DNA from: Stratiolaelaps scimitus
Taxonomy: Eukaryota > Arthropoda > Arachnida > Mesostigmata > Laelapidae
Reading direction: 5' to 3'
Assembly (NCBI GenBank): GCA_019614645.1
Contig: JABWDB010000021.1
Location: 2,170,001-2,234,000, forward strand
DNA length: 64,000 nt
Under the pieces are notes generated by a model. The model saw nothing but the letters and a program-made list of their open reading frames with translations. It made no database searches and was not told where the DNA came from. Numbering within the stretch: the stretch's first letter is position 1; every line of letters begins with the position of its first letter. The position numbers and the translations under genes are program-made. Below are positions 11,959 to 22,506 of the stretch, piece after piece.

Positions 11959-14517
11959 CAACTCGACCATATGTACAAGCGGTTACAATCGTTTAGAAAC
12001 ACTCTTTGGTTTTTACACGAACAGTACTTACATCCAATAACTACCATGAATATATTTTGTGGTAGGAGTCATGTTTGTATATGTATTACATGCTACGCAA
12101 TAGGGGAGGGAACGAGGACATAATCGATGATATAGTTGCTATTAATTCTTTGTGTAACCTTCTACATATAGGTTGTCAAATAGTCCTGAGCCGTACAGCC
12201 TGCATTGTTTGTGCTGTTATTGTCGTTAGTACGGTGTGTTATTTCAGCAGGCACAGTTGGATATATTAGTCAAGCAGTGAACTCCCAGGGAACCCACGAC
12301 CCAATCATTGTTACGCAAACTTCATTTAATTATCCACCCTATTCAAATGTGTTGGTTTGAGTCTACAAACATTCTAGATACAATATATATATACAAATGC
12401 CGCTCCAATAATAAACCGACTATCGAACAAACGAAAGCCACTTGTGGTGAGAAGACATCTACGTCGCCCAGACAGGTAATGAAAACTCTATGCAGGCATA
12501 GGCTCCGATTCGAAAACGCGTTTCGGGTAATTCTGACAGCAGCGACAATTCTATATTATTGCATCATTTTTACTGGTATTTGCTAATTGAGTAGGAGCAA
12601 TCGGCTCGACATTTCGGGGACAATTAGTGGAAATCGTCGCATAGATATTTAAGACTTATTTGCTTAGTCCAATAAATAGATCTATTTATTTTTTTGAATT
12701 AAAAAAAAAATTTCTTTATTGCTACATATGATGCATTCTGAGGGACTAAAACGGCCGAGGCTGATCGAGAAAAACTGCCTACCGTCCACCCGAGGGGCGT
12801 ATTACATGAGGATGACATAGTGGACGTGAGTCGCCCGCAAGTACGGCAATGGCGATGCAAATAAAAACGAAGTAGCTTCACTTCTTTGGCGTTTCATTTA
12901 GCCAGACATTGCCCCAGCATCTACTGGCCTTGCTCATCATCGGACCGAATTTGTCAGCTGTGTATATTTGCACTATTGAAAGTTGTAAGACACTGTATAA
13001 TGACTGTAAAACATTGCCTGACAATAATTGGTATTATTATACCTCTGCAGTTTCGCGAGGAAGCAATGGCTTCGAATGTTACGCTCATAGATTTCACTGT
13101 ACTGTATATATAGGAAGAAATAAATGTTGTATTTAGAAAGAATCTATAAACATAAACTCACATACGAGGGTCATCATTATGTCTATTCAGCATGCTATTA
13201 CGTTTATTATTTGTTCGCTTAAGGTGGCTAATGCAAAAGAGGTAAGAATATTGTATTAAAGATTAACAACACTTTTGTCGGTGTCTCACAATAGATAATA
13301 AAGTTTATTTCATTTGAAATCAATATCGACAGACAACGGCAATAATTTGAATACTCTGTTGTGTATTTTAAAGACCACTACTGGTTCTTCGACGGATATT
13401 ATGGATAGTAAACACCGTAAGCAGCGACATCAGCTTCTCTTCCGTGGTTTTTAAATTGACGCTGAGGAACTACAGCCGTTGGTGTCGATTATATTAGATT
13501 CGTTCCCCAATGAAATACTTCATTTGAAAGACACTCATAGTAATTTCTTGTCCTAGTATTTATTTACATTTAAAACAAAATTGACGTTTTCTATTCTACT
13601 TCATTTATACAGAGCGGCCATGCACTCTAAATTAAAGATTCATTAAGTACGCTCATTATCTATTGCAATATATATATATATATATATGGAGAGGATAGAT
13701 TGGAATGAGAATTCTCAGTAATGACAATAGTAATCCTCAGTAATAATTTACTTATTCGAACTGTCGTTACTCCGCCTCGCCCCTTTCGAGCTCTGAGCAG
13801 TGACTGACCCCAAGCTGGAAAATCAAGTAGAAGATTAGGCCGGCCGTAGATAGTCGATGTATTGGTGCATGTATGTGTTTGTGTTGCGACTGCACATGCA
13901 TTACCTGTGTTGGCAAAAATCTACTTATTTTCTCGATATAAATGGTCCGTCTATGTTTATAAGCCAGGGGTTTTAGTTATTCATTTATTGGAGTCTAACT
14001 AGATTTATTGTCCGAAATACTTCTTCTTCTTCTCGGAATCTTGGGTGCATGGATTAAGACTCGCAGATTCCGTTCGTTCATTCCCGTTGTAGCAGCTTTG
14101 ATTCACCGTCGATTCAGTACGAAAGGAAATAACCTCACCAACAGAATCGTTATGAGGAAAATTATGTTGGCAAATACCGTTGAATACTAAACGTGATATC
14201 CAATACGCATTTTACTCATTATCCAATACGCATTTTACTCAGTTTGTAACTAGTCTAACTAACATTGACACATACTTACAGGCCCGAAACGCTTGCCGTC
14301 TGATGCTCTCCTCTAACGCACGAAATCAGTTTCTGTTGGATCTAGTCCCACACATGAATACGCTTCATAGGGGCACAATGCTAGTCTTGAAAAATCGCCT
14401 TGGAATAGATTCCGTGTTTTCTCGTGTGATGTGAAAAGCTCCCAAAACGCAGCTTTCCCAGTAGTAGTATCGACACCTACTGTGTGACAAGAAACACTGA
14501 CGAATATGACGACAGCC
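11959..14517. other. Intergenic DNA between WDR74 and UBL7
   Basis: Holds the WDR74 3'UTR, a poly-A/T stretch near 12700, a short (TA)n at 13668-13688 and a 23-bp tandem duplication at 14197. None of the short frames has a motif or flanking splice sites. AATAAA on the minus strand near 14000 could serve UBL7. Confidence 0.5.
14197..14241. repeat. 23-bp direct tandem duplication, two copies
   Basis: The unit TATCCAATACGCATTTTACT plus three bases occurs twice head to tail. The two copies are identical over 22 bases. Confidence 0.9.
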
Positions 14518-16716
14518 TTATTCGCTGAGAAGCAGGTCGACCGCCATATCGACATCGCCGCCCGTCCTCACGAGAGCCCGTACACAATCGCGTTCATCGT
14601 TTAGGCCCATCTCGCGCATTGCGGCCAACTGGGAGCTAAAAGCTCGAGACGCTACCTGATTTTCTGAGTAGGTCGCTTGAAGGGCCGCCTGTAGCATTTC
14701 ATCGGTAATGGCTAAACGATTTGGTTGCTGGTGTGGAGTTCTCATGCCACTGAGTGGCAGCCGGGATCCACCTATCGGGGACAAACACAACAAAGGCAAA
14801 TAATAATGACAATTGGTTACTTGCATCACATATACCATTGGGGTAAGGCGAATTTATGATTATAGACCCTCTTGTTTATGGACTTTAAATGAAGAAGTGT
14901 AAATGTAACAGGTGCGGTAAAACTCGTTTTAGGGTTTTAGATGGACATAAAAGACAAAGCAGGTACGGTTAATATTCGAGTTTTATTAAGAAGTATCTTG
15001 CATGGCGTTACGTCTGGAAAATGACGCCCGGAAGATAGCCGCCCTGGGACTTTTGGCCGCCTCGGGGCATCATCTTTCAGACATAACGGCATGCAGGGTA
15101 CTTTCTAATGTAACTCGAATTTTGATTGTGCTTAGTCTACTTTGTCTATCATGTCCGTCTAAAACCGAGAAGCGACTTTTACCGCTCGCGTTATGCATTC
15201 TTTTTAAAATGCACGCGGTGTGCGCTCAAACGCTTATACCGTTTGAGGACGTTACTCAATGTCACGCAATAACCAATATGTTGAAAGACAAGAACACATT
15301 TTAAACAGACGGATAAGATAAGCGAAGTTAGATTTATTTCGTAAAGGTAATTTTGCTGCGGTCTTGAATTAGTAATAGGATCACGCAAAGAGAAATAGTG
15401 AAGCGATTGTATTCTCCTTACATTGATGGCAGCAACAGAGTACATTCAGGCATAATATAACAGAAATACAGGTGAATTGTCCACTTACCAGGCCTCGGTA
15501 CTTGTTGGTGCTGACCTTGCATCTCATCGTCGCTTGAGTCATCGCTCAGAGCATCAACCGAATACGCGTTACCCGACTGTTTTGGTACAATGGGTTCACC
15601 CTGCGATATGACGCACATCATCGCCTTTTGCAAAGCATCCCCAAGATATGGATGCTCTTGGGCGATCCGGTCCAATGCTTCCTGGTTTTTGTCATTAACC
15701 CACCTTTTGAGAAGTCGATCGCTCTGTAGAAGGGCCATGGTTGAACACTCAATGTGGGGCATCGAGCGTAGCACCTCCATCTGTATACTAGATTTTCCTA
15801 CCATAATAGATGATGAAAAAAATTGATAAAGTCTTGTTAGTATTTTCACGGCTCTTCGAGGATACCTAAAGAAGGAAGTAAAAATGTATCAATGGCAACG
15901 CATTCGTAGTGAATGTGAAAACAGTTGAGATTAAGTTGAACTTCTCTTACTGATGACATGCAGGGCTTTCCTTTTGATTAGTTCCCTGACAGAAACGATG
16001 ATAATGTCCTTGTTTTTTTGTGGGTCACCCCCAGTACTTGGTTCTTGTACGGTCATCTCGAGCTTCGGGTAAAGGAGTACTATTGAATTGTTCTTCACGC
16101 CCGCCTCCTCTAAACTTTGAGAGTCTTCAAGAATCTTGCCTGCATAAAGACCAGTAAAACGTCACCAATAGCAATTTTTTAGTCCTTCATATTGACACTA
16201 ACTGACTAATTGCTTAACATGACGAGCTGGAATCAATGGGCAGATTCAGCCGACCCAGTCCTCGCTATACCAAAGCCGTTCACGAAGTGCTATCATTCTG
16301 AATTTACGTAGAAGGCATTACAACACTAAAGGTAAAATACGAAAATGCAAATGAAGCTATATCGTGATATCAGTCAATGTGCCTATGAGATATATCCAAA
16401 AGTCACCTAGCTTACGAAGCATTGGGTAACAGAAGAGCACATAGAAAGTGCCTCGTTTCAACGACAACACCACCGACCGCTATTAAGTGCAGGCAGTGAC
16501 ACCTTACGCGGCTTCACGAACAGAAAATATACTTGAAAATGCAACAAACTCACCATAATGAATGAGCTGGAAGTGGTCAAGTTCCTTGCCGAATGTGCTT
16601 CCAGCAAGGATTCTTAGTTGGCCTATTGTAGTGTCTCGTTCTACGGAAAAGAACTCCTTGCGACACAGTCTCGTTTCCACCCCCAACACCACCTCCATGA
16701 TAACCAATTTAGTCAT
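14518..16716 (-). CDS. UBL7: Ubiquitin-like protein 7 (UBL + UBA domains)
   Basis: Cytosolic protein with an N-terminal ubiquitin-like fold and C-terminal UBA, thought to link ubiquitinated cargo to other factors; its exact role is not settled. Exons on the minus strand: 16716-16554, 16139-15951, 15797-15489 and 14771-14518, giving 304 residues (human about 380). The UBL domain spans residues ~1-80 (QLIHYG joins GKILED across intron 1). A middle domain follows (LRSMPHIECSTMALLQSD, then HPYLGDALQKAM), then an acidic DALSDDSSDDEM stretch. The UBA is the last ~43 residues (AAMREMGLNDERDCVRAL). Start: ATG of MTKLVIMEV; a GTG further upstream is rejected. Uncertain point: the exon 3 acceptor (TATGGTAG at 15798) restores phase, but an upstream acceptor, CTTCTTTAG, precedes an AVKIL-like segment that resembles the human protein yet is one base out of phase. 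Confidence 0.88.
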
Positions 16717-18464
16717 ATTTGCCCGAACGCTGGACGACAACTCTTGCTGAGTTAAATGCACTTAACTTCGCATCCAACTCGACGATGACCACCTTCAAGG
16801 AAGCAGTGAGCACTAGTAGTCGAATTTTGTCACTGACAGAATAGCTCTGAAATTGTACAAGAATATTACCGTATGGCGCTGCCGCTGCTACCACTTCTAC
16901 CAGGACTGGAAGTGATCAGCTCGCACTTTTTTTTAGTGGATGCAACGAGTTTTTGATTGAAGCGAAAGTTAAAAAAATCGAACAAAGTAAATGTGGACAG
17001 CGAAAATATGTATAATAAATAGATAATAATCGTTAATGAGTTCTGCCAGCATATTTTCTATGTGTTCAAACACCATTGACTATTTCGAAAGACGATAATC
17101 GTAAGTATTGCTTCTATCATGGTGGCAGAGGTAAGCGTTACTATGCAATTTTGCGACATGTTTTATACAAGTTCTGGACGAGAGTCACGAACTGTATATT
17201 CCGCTAAGACTTTCCAGAAACCACATAGTAGCAAGTTCGACAATCACCAATTTAGGTGCCCAATAAAATTTGATTCGTTTCTTTAATCACTATACACTGC
17301 CTTACGGAAGCGCACTATGACTCCGTACAGCTGTTTGTTATGGAATATTGGCCTATAAATGGGAAGCGATGCATGCAAAACGTCCTAACTCACAAAATAG
17401 TAAAGTCTTCAAAGAAACAGACCAAGCGTGCATAATAAATTTTACATGATACATTTTTCTTGGTACAGTTTCCCTGTACCGACGCTTTCTATCATTTTAG
17501 ATCCCATATAATGCAAATAAAATCGGACTCTAGGTGGAAACTAAAAACCTATAACTATGCCTCATAGATAAAAAAAATAGATTTAAGTCTGATATTTGAG
17601 CTATATTACCTTTAAGTCCGTAAAGCTCTGATTAACAGCAAAGTGCCATCAATTACTTCAATTACAGCTCTCAGAGGAGGAAAGATATATAGAAAGATCT
17701 ACCCAATATCGAGCCTGTACCGAGTTGAATATCGAGGCCGTGAATAAGAGTTAGCGATATGTGACACACAGATGTGTTGTTATGACAATTTTGTCGTCGG
17801 CTTTGTTTGTAAATAAACGCGGTATAAAGACCGGAGGCGCTCGCATCTCCTACGAGCAAGCACCTCGAGCGAGTCGAACTTCAGTGGTTCCATAATTGTG
17901 CGCCTGTAGTTCTTTTTTGAAATTGGATCACCGTCTACAATATGTAAGTAAGTACGAAGCGGACCAGTGTCGAACCTTTCGATAATTCTAGTGCTTGCTT
18001 GGTAACGGTATATGAATATAAACGAAGTGAGCCTAAACCTGCCTGAGTTATTGTTGGTGACAATTTTCGTCTAACAGTAAACTAGACAGTTTGGCGACTT
18101 TTTACAGTTTTAATATTTACGTGTTTGTTTAGTAAGGTATATATTTACATGATTGCACGGACCCGTTTTTAAATTTGTTATATCTTGTATTTAAATGTGT
18201 TTACTGTCACCTCGAAAATTGTCTTTAACTTCATGGAACAAGTGGCCAATGGCCTGCTGAGCCACATGAATTTAATCAGCTGCGAATGATTTTGACCGTA
18301 TCTTAAAGTTGTAGTATGCTGCTTTGAACTTGTATTTTCATTGCTGCAATATGGTCTGTCTTATTTTAAAAATATACCTATTTTTCCCCTGTATGTTTTG
18401 ATTTGCCTCAGAAATTGTACTCTCTGGCTCCATGGCCCTTTTATATCTACAGGCTCTAAGACGT

Positions 18465-18511
<47 letters not shown>

Positions 18512-18950
18512 GCGCAATTCATTCACTAAACAGGTTTATATTCATTAAAACACGTCATTCGTGAAAGAAATTTCCAAGGGATGTGTGGATTCCTTGGAAT
18601 TTCAGTACTCTAATTTAACTGCTTTAACAGACCCAGCAGTAGACTGCGAATATGAAATGATCCCTTAAACAACTTGGCACAATATAAGGAGTACGTTGAA
18701 TTCATAGTATTCCTGTTGGAATCGTGGGTTAACAAACGGCATGCAACTTCTACAGGATGGCCTCTCGACTTTACCTTGTCCGTCTTGCGACCAACTCGCC
18801 AGCTTGACATCCACAACTACAGACGGCCCTTGAGCAAGCCGTATACTAAAGTAATGTAGGAAGAAGCTGATACGACTGTGCAGCTGTACGAGAATGGGAC
18901 ATGGTGGCGACTGTGAGTAAGTTGAAAGGAGAGCAGAAATACAACACGTT
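16717..18950. other. Intergenic region between UBL7 and the zinc-finger gene
   Basis: Divergent 2.2-kb interval. It should contain the UBL7 5'UTR exon (an acceptor-like CTCAG lies just upstream of its ATG) and the 5'UTR of the zinc-finger gene. A (TA)n tract fills 18467-18509. No other supported gene. Confidence 0.45.
18467..18509. repeat. (TA)n microsatellite
   Basis: About 21 uninterrupted TA units upstream of the zinc-finger gene. Confidence 0.96.
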
Positions 18951-19823
18951 ATGAAGAGCCGTCTCCGATTCGACATGGCTGAACCCGATGTTTACGTCGT
19001 ACTGCGCAAGGAGTCCACACAGGATGGCCGGGAACCAGATCAGCTGATATCCGGTGTTACCGTCCCACTCTCCAACGAATGTAGTGTGTTCAGCTGTTCG
19101 ACGTGCGGACAGCAATTCGCTAAGCGGCCATACTTAGTTCGACATATCAAAACGACGCATAACTTGCTCGTCACGCCTGTGAAGGCCAAAGCAGATCTTG
19201 TCGGCAAATGTCCATATTGTTCACGTCACTTCCCTAAGCGAATCGATCTGTTGTTTCACCTTGCCGAGGCCCATGAACAGGAAGAAGTGGTGATCTTCAA
19301 CTTAACCTTCGATGACTCAAGAAGCTTTAGCCGGTGGTTCGAAGAAGTGAAAATGACGTATCAGACTAGCTTTGCATCGCACAGCGCTAAGGTTCTACGG
19401 GATGGTACCAGAACAAAAATGTATAATTGCAACAGGGACGGCCAAGCAAATGGGCGAAAAACACGCAAAATCTTCACGCGAGCAACGAGCGACTATTGTA
19501 CAGCGCATCTATTCGTGCGAGAAAGTCCTTCAGGGAAAATCTCGGTTCTAGGTAGCCCCACTCATTTGAACCATGAAGTCAATGCCAGTCTTGTGACCAA
19601 ACCTAACCTTCCGATGGCATGCACAGCCCTAGGATATCGCAGAATACTCGATGAGATAAAACAGGAAAACGATCACATGGCAAAATTTGCCGAACAATTA
19701 GGAGTATTAACCGAACGAATAAATGCATTCTTGCATATGAAACCTCAAGCAGAAGACACACCAGAACGGATCCATGCGCTCCTAGTGAAAATACAAAACC
19801 ACGTCAATTATTTTACTCTGTAA
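18951..19823 (+). CDS. C2H2 zinc-finger protein with a GCM/FAR1-like zinc domain
   Basis: A single-exon ORF of 290 codons from ATG (a second ATG is at codon 9). Two C2H2 fingers are plain: CSTCGQQF...HIKTTH (residues ~49-70) and CPYCSRHF...HLAEAH (~84-105), both with C-x2-C-x12-H-x4-H spacing. A second module of about 90 residues follows: aromatic SFSRWFEEV, then YNCNRDG, DYCTAHLFVRE, a GKISV strand and THLNHEV. This C...C...H-x2-H pattern is that of the FLYWCH/WRKY-GCM1/FAR1 group found in Mutator-like transposases and some transcription factors (inference). The C-terminal ~60 residues (ILDEIKQENDHMAKF, LGVLTERINAFL) look like a coiled coil. AATAAA at 19983 fits as polyadenylation signal. 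Likely DNA-binding and nuclear. I cannot name an orthologue. Confidence 0.75.
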   Translation: MKSRLRFDMAEPDVYVVLRKESTQDGREPDQLISGVTVPLSNECSVFSCSTCGQQFAKRPYLVRHIKTTHNLLVTPVKAKADLVGKCPYCSRHFPKRIDLLFHLAEAHEQEEVVIFNLTFDDSRSFSRWFEEVKMTYQTSFASHSAKVLRDGTRTKMYNCNRDGQANGRKTRKIFTRATSDYCTAHLFVRESPSGKISVLGSPTHLNHEVNASLVTKPNLPMACTALGYRRILDEIKQENDHMAKFAEQLGVLTERINAFLHMKPQAEDTPERIHALLVKIQNHVNYFTL

Positions 19824-20065
19824 ATATGTCTATTTTGGTTGTGTATACATATTAGCATCTTCCAGCATCTGCCTTACAGACCTGCCAGTGTGGCCGTTGT
19901 ACCACGCACGTTCATTCATCACTTTTTAGCTGATCGTATGAATGTGTAATGTGTATAAAAAACTTGTGATAGATTATTTTTGAATAAATATGCCAGAAGT
20001 GTTTTCAAGAATTGCGTTGTCTTTTCCAAAGGGTGCCTATTAACCTGTGGCAGATGTTTAGTTAG

Positions 20066-20150
20066 AGCCCGGTGGCGTGGTGCATTCGTGTGCGCCTTGC
20101 AATCGGAGGAGACACGTAGGTGCACGGGTTCGATACCCACCGCTGCACAT
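20066..20150 (+). repeat. tRNA-derived SINE head (A and B boxes)
   Basis: An A-box-like TGGCGTGGTGC at 20073 and a perfect B box GGTTCGATACC at 20127 are spaced as in a tRNA, but the acceptor and anticodon arms do not pair. This is the Pol III promoter part of a SINE, not a functional tRNA gene. Confidence 0.7.
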
Positions 20151-20221
20151 TTGCAGTTAGGGGTCCGTCTTACGAAGCAATGCCGAAAGCAGTACCGTGG
20201 ACGTTTAATTTTAACGTTTAA

Positions 20222-20248
20222 TTTCCGGGCTGTGGGTCAGCCCGGAAA
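20222..20248. other. Perfect 11-bp stem hairpin
   Basis: TTTCCGGGCTG, a 5-base loop TGGGT, then the exact reverse complement CAGCCCGGAAA. It lies about 75 bp downstream of the SINE B box and could be part of the SINE body or a folded RNA element. No role is shown by the sequence. Confidence 0.85.
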
Positions 20249-20620
20249 ATGTATTTTTAGATGTTTTCTTAGAAGACGACGAATGCCGGGCGAAACTGGT
20301 GAAACAGTTTTCTGTTACAACTGACTGCTCCTCTCTTATTCAAAACAGGACCTCGATAATTGTTCATGACTAGGTACACCTTTCCCTATAATTGCACCGC
20401 TGACTAAAACGTGAAAGTGCAACCAAATGCCCCTAGCCTAACGTTAGAACTGTACGTAACTTCGAAATCAATGCTGTGTACTAACTGAAACATACGTGTC
20501 TATATTATTATTACAGTAGTATTATAACCGGGTATTTAAATAAAAATACTTCTGTGGAGAGCTAACCAGGGCTTTGTTCATTTCGCACATTGTGTTCTTC
20601 AGCACATACAAATAGATACA

Positions 20621-21770
20621 ATGGCAGATGTCGCCTCAACGTCGGGGGAGGCTACAGCCTCACCGGAAGCTGTACAGCGATTAGAGGAACAACAACGAGT
20701 CTATCTGTCAACCGTTGCTAATCTTCAAATTGATTCGTTGGTGAAAGATCTCAATCGGATCCGTTTTGCATTTCATACGACTAACAGTGTTCGATTTGAA
20801 CATTTTGCCACTGTGTTCAGAAGATTAAAGGCGACCAAACTCTTCCAAGGGTACGTGAAAACGTTCAGGCTTGAAAATTTCGTCAATGGGCAGTACAATT
20901 ATAGTGCAACACGAGTACAATTATAATACAATAATTAACGCGCATTGCGAGTTAGTTAGCATGATCGAGTCAAATCATTGAAGGTGACTGCCCTCTTCAC
21001 AGTCATGCTATTGTCGAAGCGTTCGGGATATTGAGATTTGAATAGAGAACATTTCATTGTTTCAGCTTTGGCAACGAATTATCAGCGCGTGTATTCGTTG
21101 AAGATGTGTATGAGGTGTTGATTCGGGAACTGGAGGATACCGATTCGTTCACCAATAAGGCATTTATCGTGTATATGCTCTTCGCGACATACTTCTCTCA
21201 GACATGTAGACCACGAACCCCGGTTAGTCTCATATAATTGGAAATTGGCGGAAACGTTACTAATTATACATAAATGGCCTTAGATTATGACCACAGGATT
21301 AGATTATGACCTGGCCTATATCTAACCAAAGTGGCTTATATGTGATATATGTATGTTACGATCTGCATTTAATAATAATTTCACATTGATAATGAAATTG
21401 TATGATACACATGTAGACGTCCCCTACTCATAATATATATATATACTTGACTGATCCATTGTTTCCGAAGATTCGAGTGCGACTTAGTGACCTGGAGCGA
21501 CTTGAATCGTTCGCTGACGTGTGTCAGCAAGATAATCATCTAGATCTCGTCTTCGCTATCAGACGACTACAGACTGAATCAGGACTGCATTTTGTCCACT
21601 CGCTTCGACCGTACGCTTTCAAGTCGTACATGCTCGATCCTCAGCAATTGACACACCGGAAACTGAAGCTCGCCAACAGAATCGCCGGACATAGGAACCT
21701 CTTACAGACAACAGATTTATTCAGGGTTTGTATTCAATGGTTTTAGCTATCCACTTGATATAAAGGTTGC

Positions 21771-21825
<55 letters not shown>

Positions 21826-22168
21826 GAATATAATATGATGAACAGAGCTATTGACCCTAAGGTAAGCTGTTAGTAGAACTGATTGGTGGTTCACGGAACG
21901 GATTGGGATCTAATTGGGTGTATGTGTTATTCTTGTATTTCTGGTTTTATCATCACAGCGTCTTGAGTTCGTACATGACAAATATTGCGAACTAAAGGTT
22001 TCTCTAGGCCTTACACCATCTAATAACGAGGGTGATACTGCTAACCCATTCCCCGAGATGCGCGACAAAATTCGATCAGTGCCCGCTGGCGATAGAAGCG
22101 GCCACAGAGACCAGTTTAAGGAAGAAGCATTGCCGGGAGAAGATGTACACTCTGAACACCAAACCTGA
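20621..22168 (+). CDS. SNAPC1: snRNA-activating protein complex subunit 1 (SNAP43)
   Basis: Subunit of SNAPc, which binds the proximal sequence element of snRNA promoters and supports both Pol II and Pol III snRNA transcription in the nucleus. Exons 20621-20850, 21066-21222, 21471-21725 and 21959-22168 keep phase and give 283 residues, shorter than human (368) mainly through a reduced tail. Family features: VRFEHFATVFRRLK near residue 55 (human has SVRFEDF), then FIVYMLFATYFSQTC and IRVRLSDLERL. LDLVFAIRRLQTESGLHFVHS and FVHDKYCELKVSLGL follow. The donor of exon 3 (AGG|GTTTGT) is weak. An acceptor-like TTCTTCAG 15 bases before the ATG suggests a 5'UTR intron. AATAAA at 22289. The neighbouring PWP1 is convergent. 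Confidence 0.9.
21776..21821. repeat. (TA)n microsatellite in SNAPC1 intron 3
   Basis: About 22 TA units, 50 bp after the weak GTTTGT donor. Confidence 0.95.
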
Positions 22169-22288
22169 ACATTTTCTTGAGGTTTCTCCAACGTTTTTGT
22201 TAGCGTTTAATCCTATAATCGCATCAGATAAGACAATTAGAAGACAGGTGAAATCACTGTAATCATGTATAAATACCGTCGGTATGTA

Positions 22289-22294
22289 AATAAA
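22289..22294 (+). terminator. AATAAA polyadenylation signal of SNAPC1
   Basis: Canonical hexamer 120 bp after the SNAPC1 stop codon; the only one before the convergent gene. Confidence 0.65.
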
Positions 22295-22338
22295 TATGGA
22301 CTTGTTTTTTGGCGAAAACCTGTATTACGTTAATCGTA

Positions 22339-22344
22339 TTTATT
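22339..22344 (-). terminator. AATAAA polyadenylation signal of PWP1
   Basis: Hexamer on the minus strand 163 bp after the PWP1 stop, facing the SNAPC1 signal 45 bp away. Confidence 0.65.
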
Positions 22345-22506
22345 TCGTATTTACAGCCTAGCCCACTTTACGCGGTAAATAATAAATTCTCCAGCATGTA
22401 AAGCGAGCAATAACGAAACCGGTATATAGCAACCGTAGAGAATTGGCAAGCGAATCGCTAATGTAGCCGTTAACCTAAAGAGCTACAAAGAGATAGCCAA
22501 CATGAA

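Noticed and set aside
20066..20150. Functional tRNA gene
   Set aside because: The B box is perfect but the acceptor and anticodon stems do not form, so it is a SINE head.
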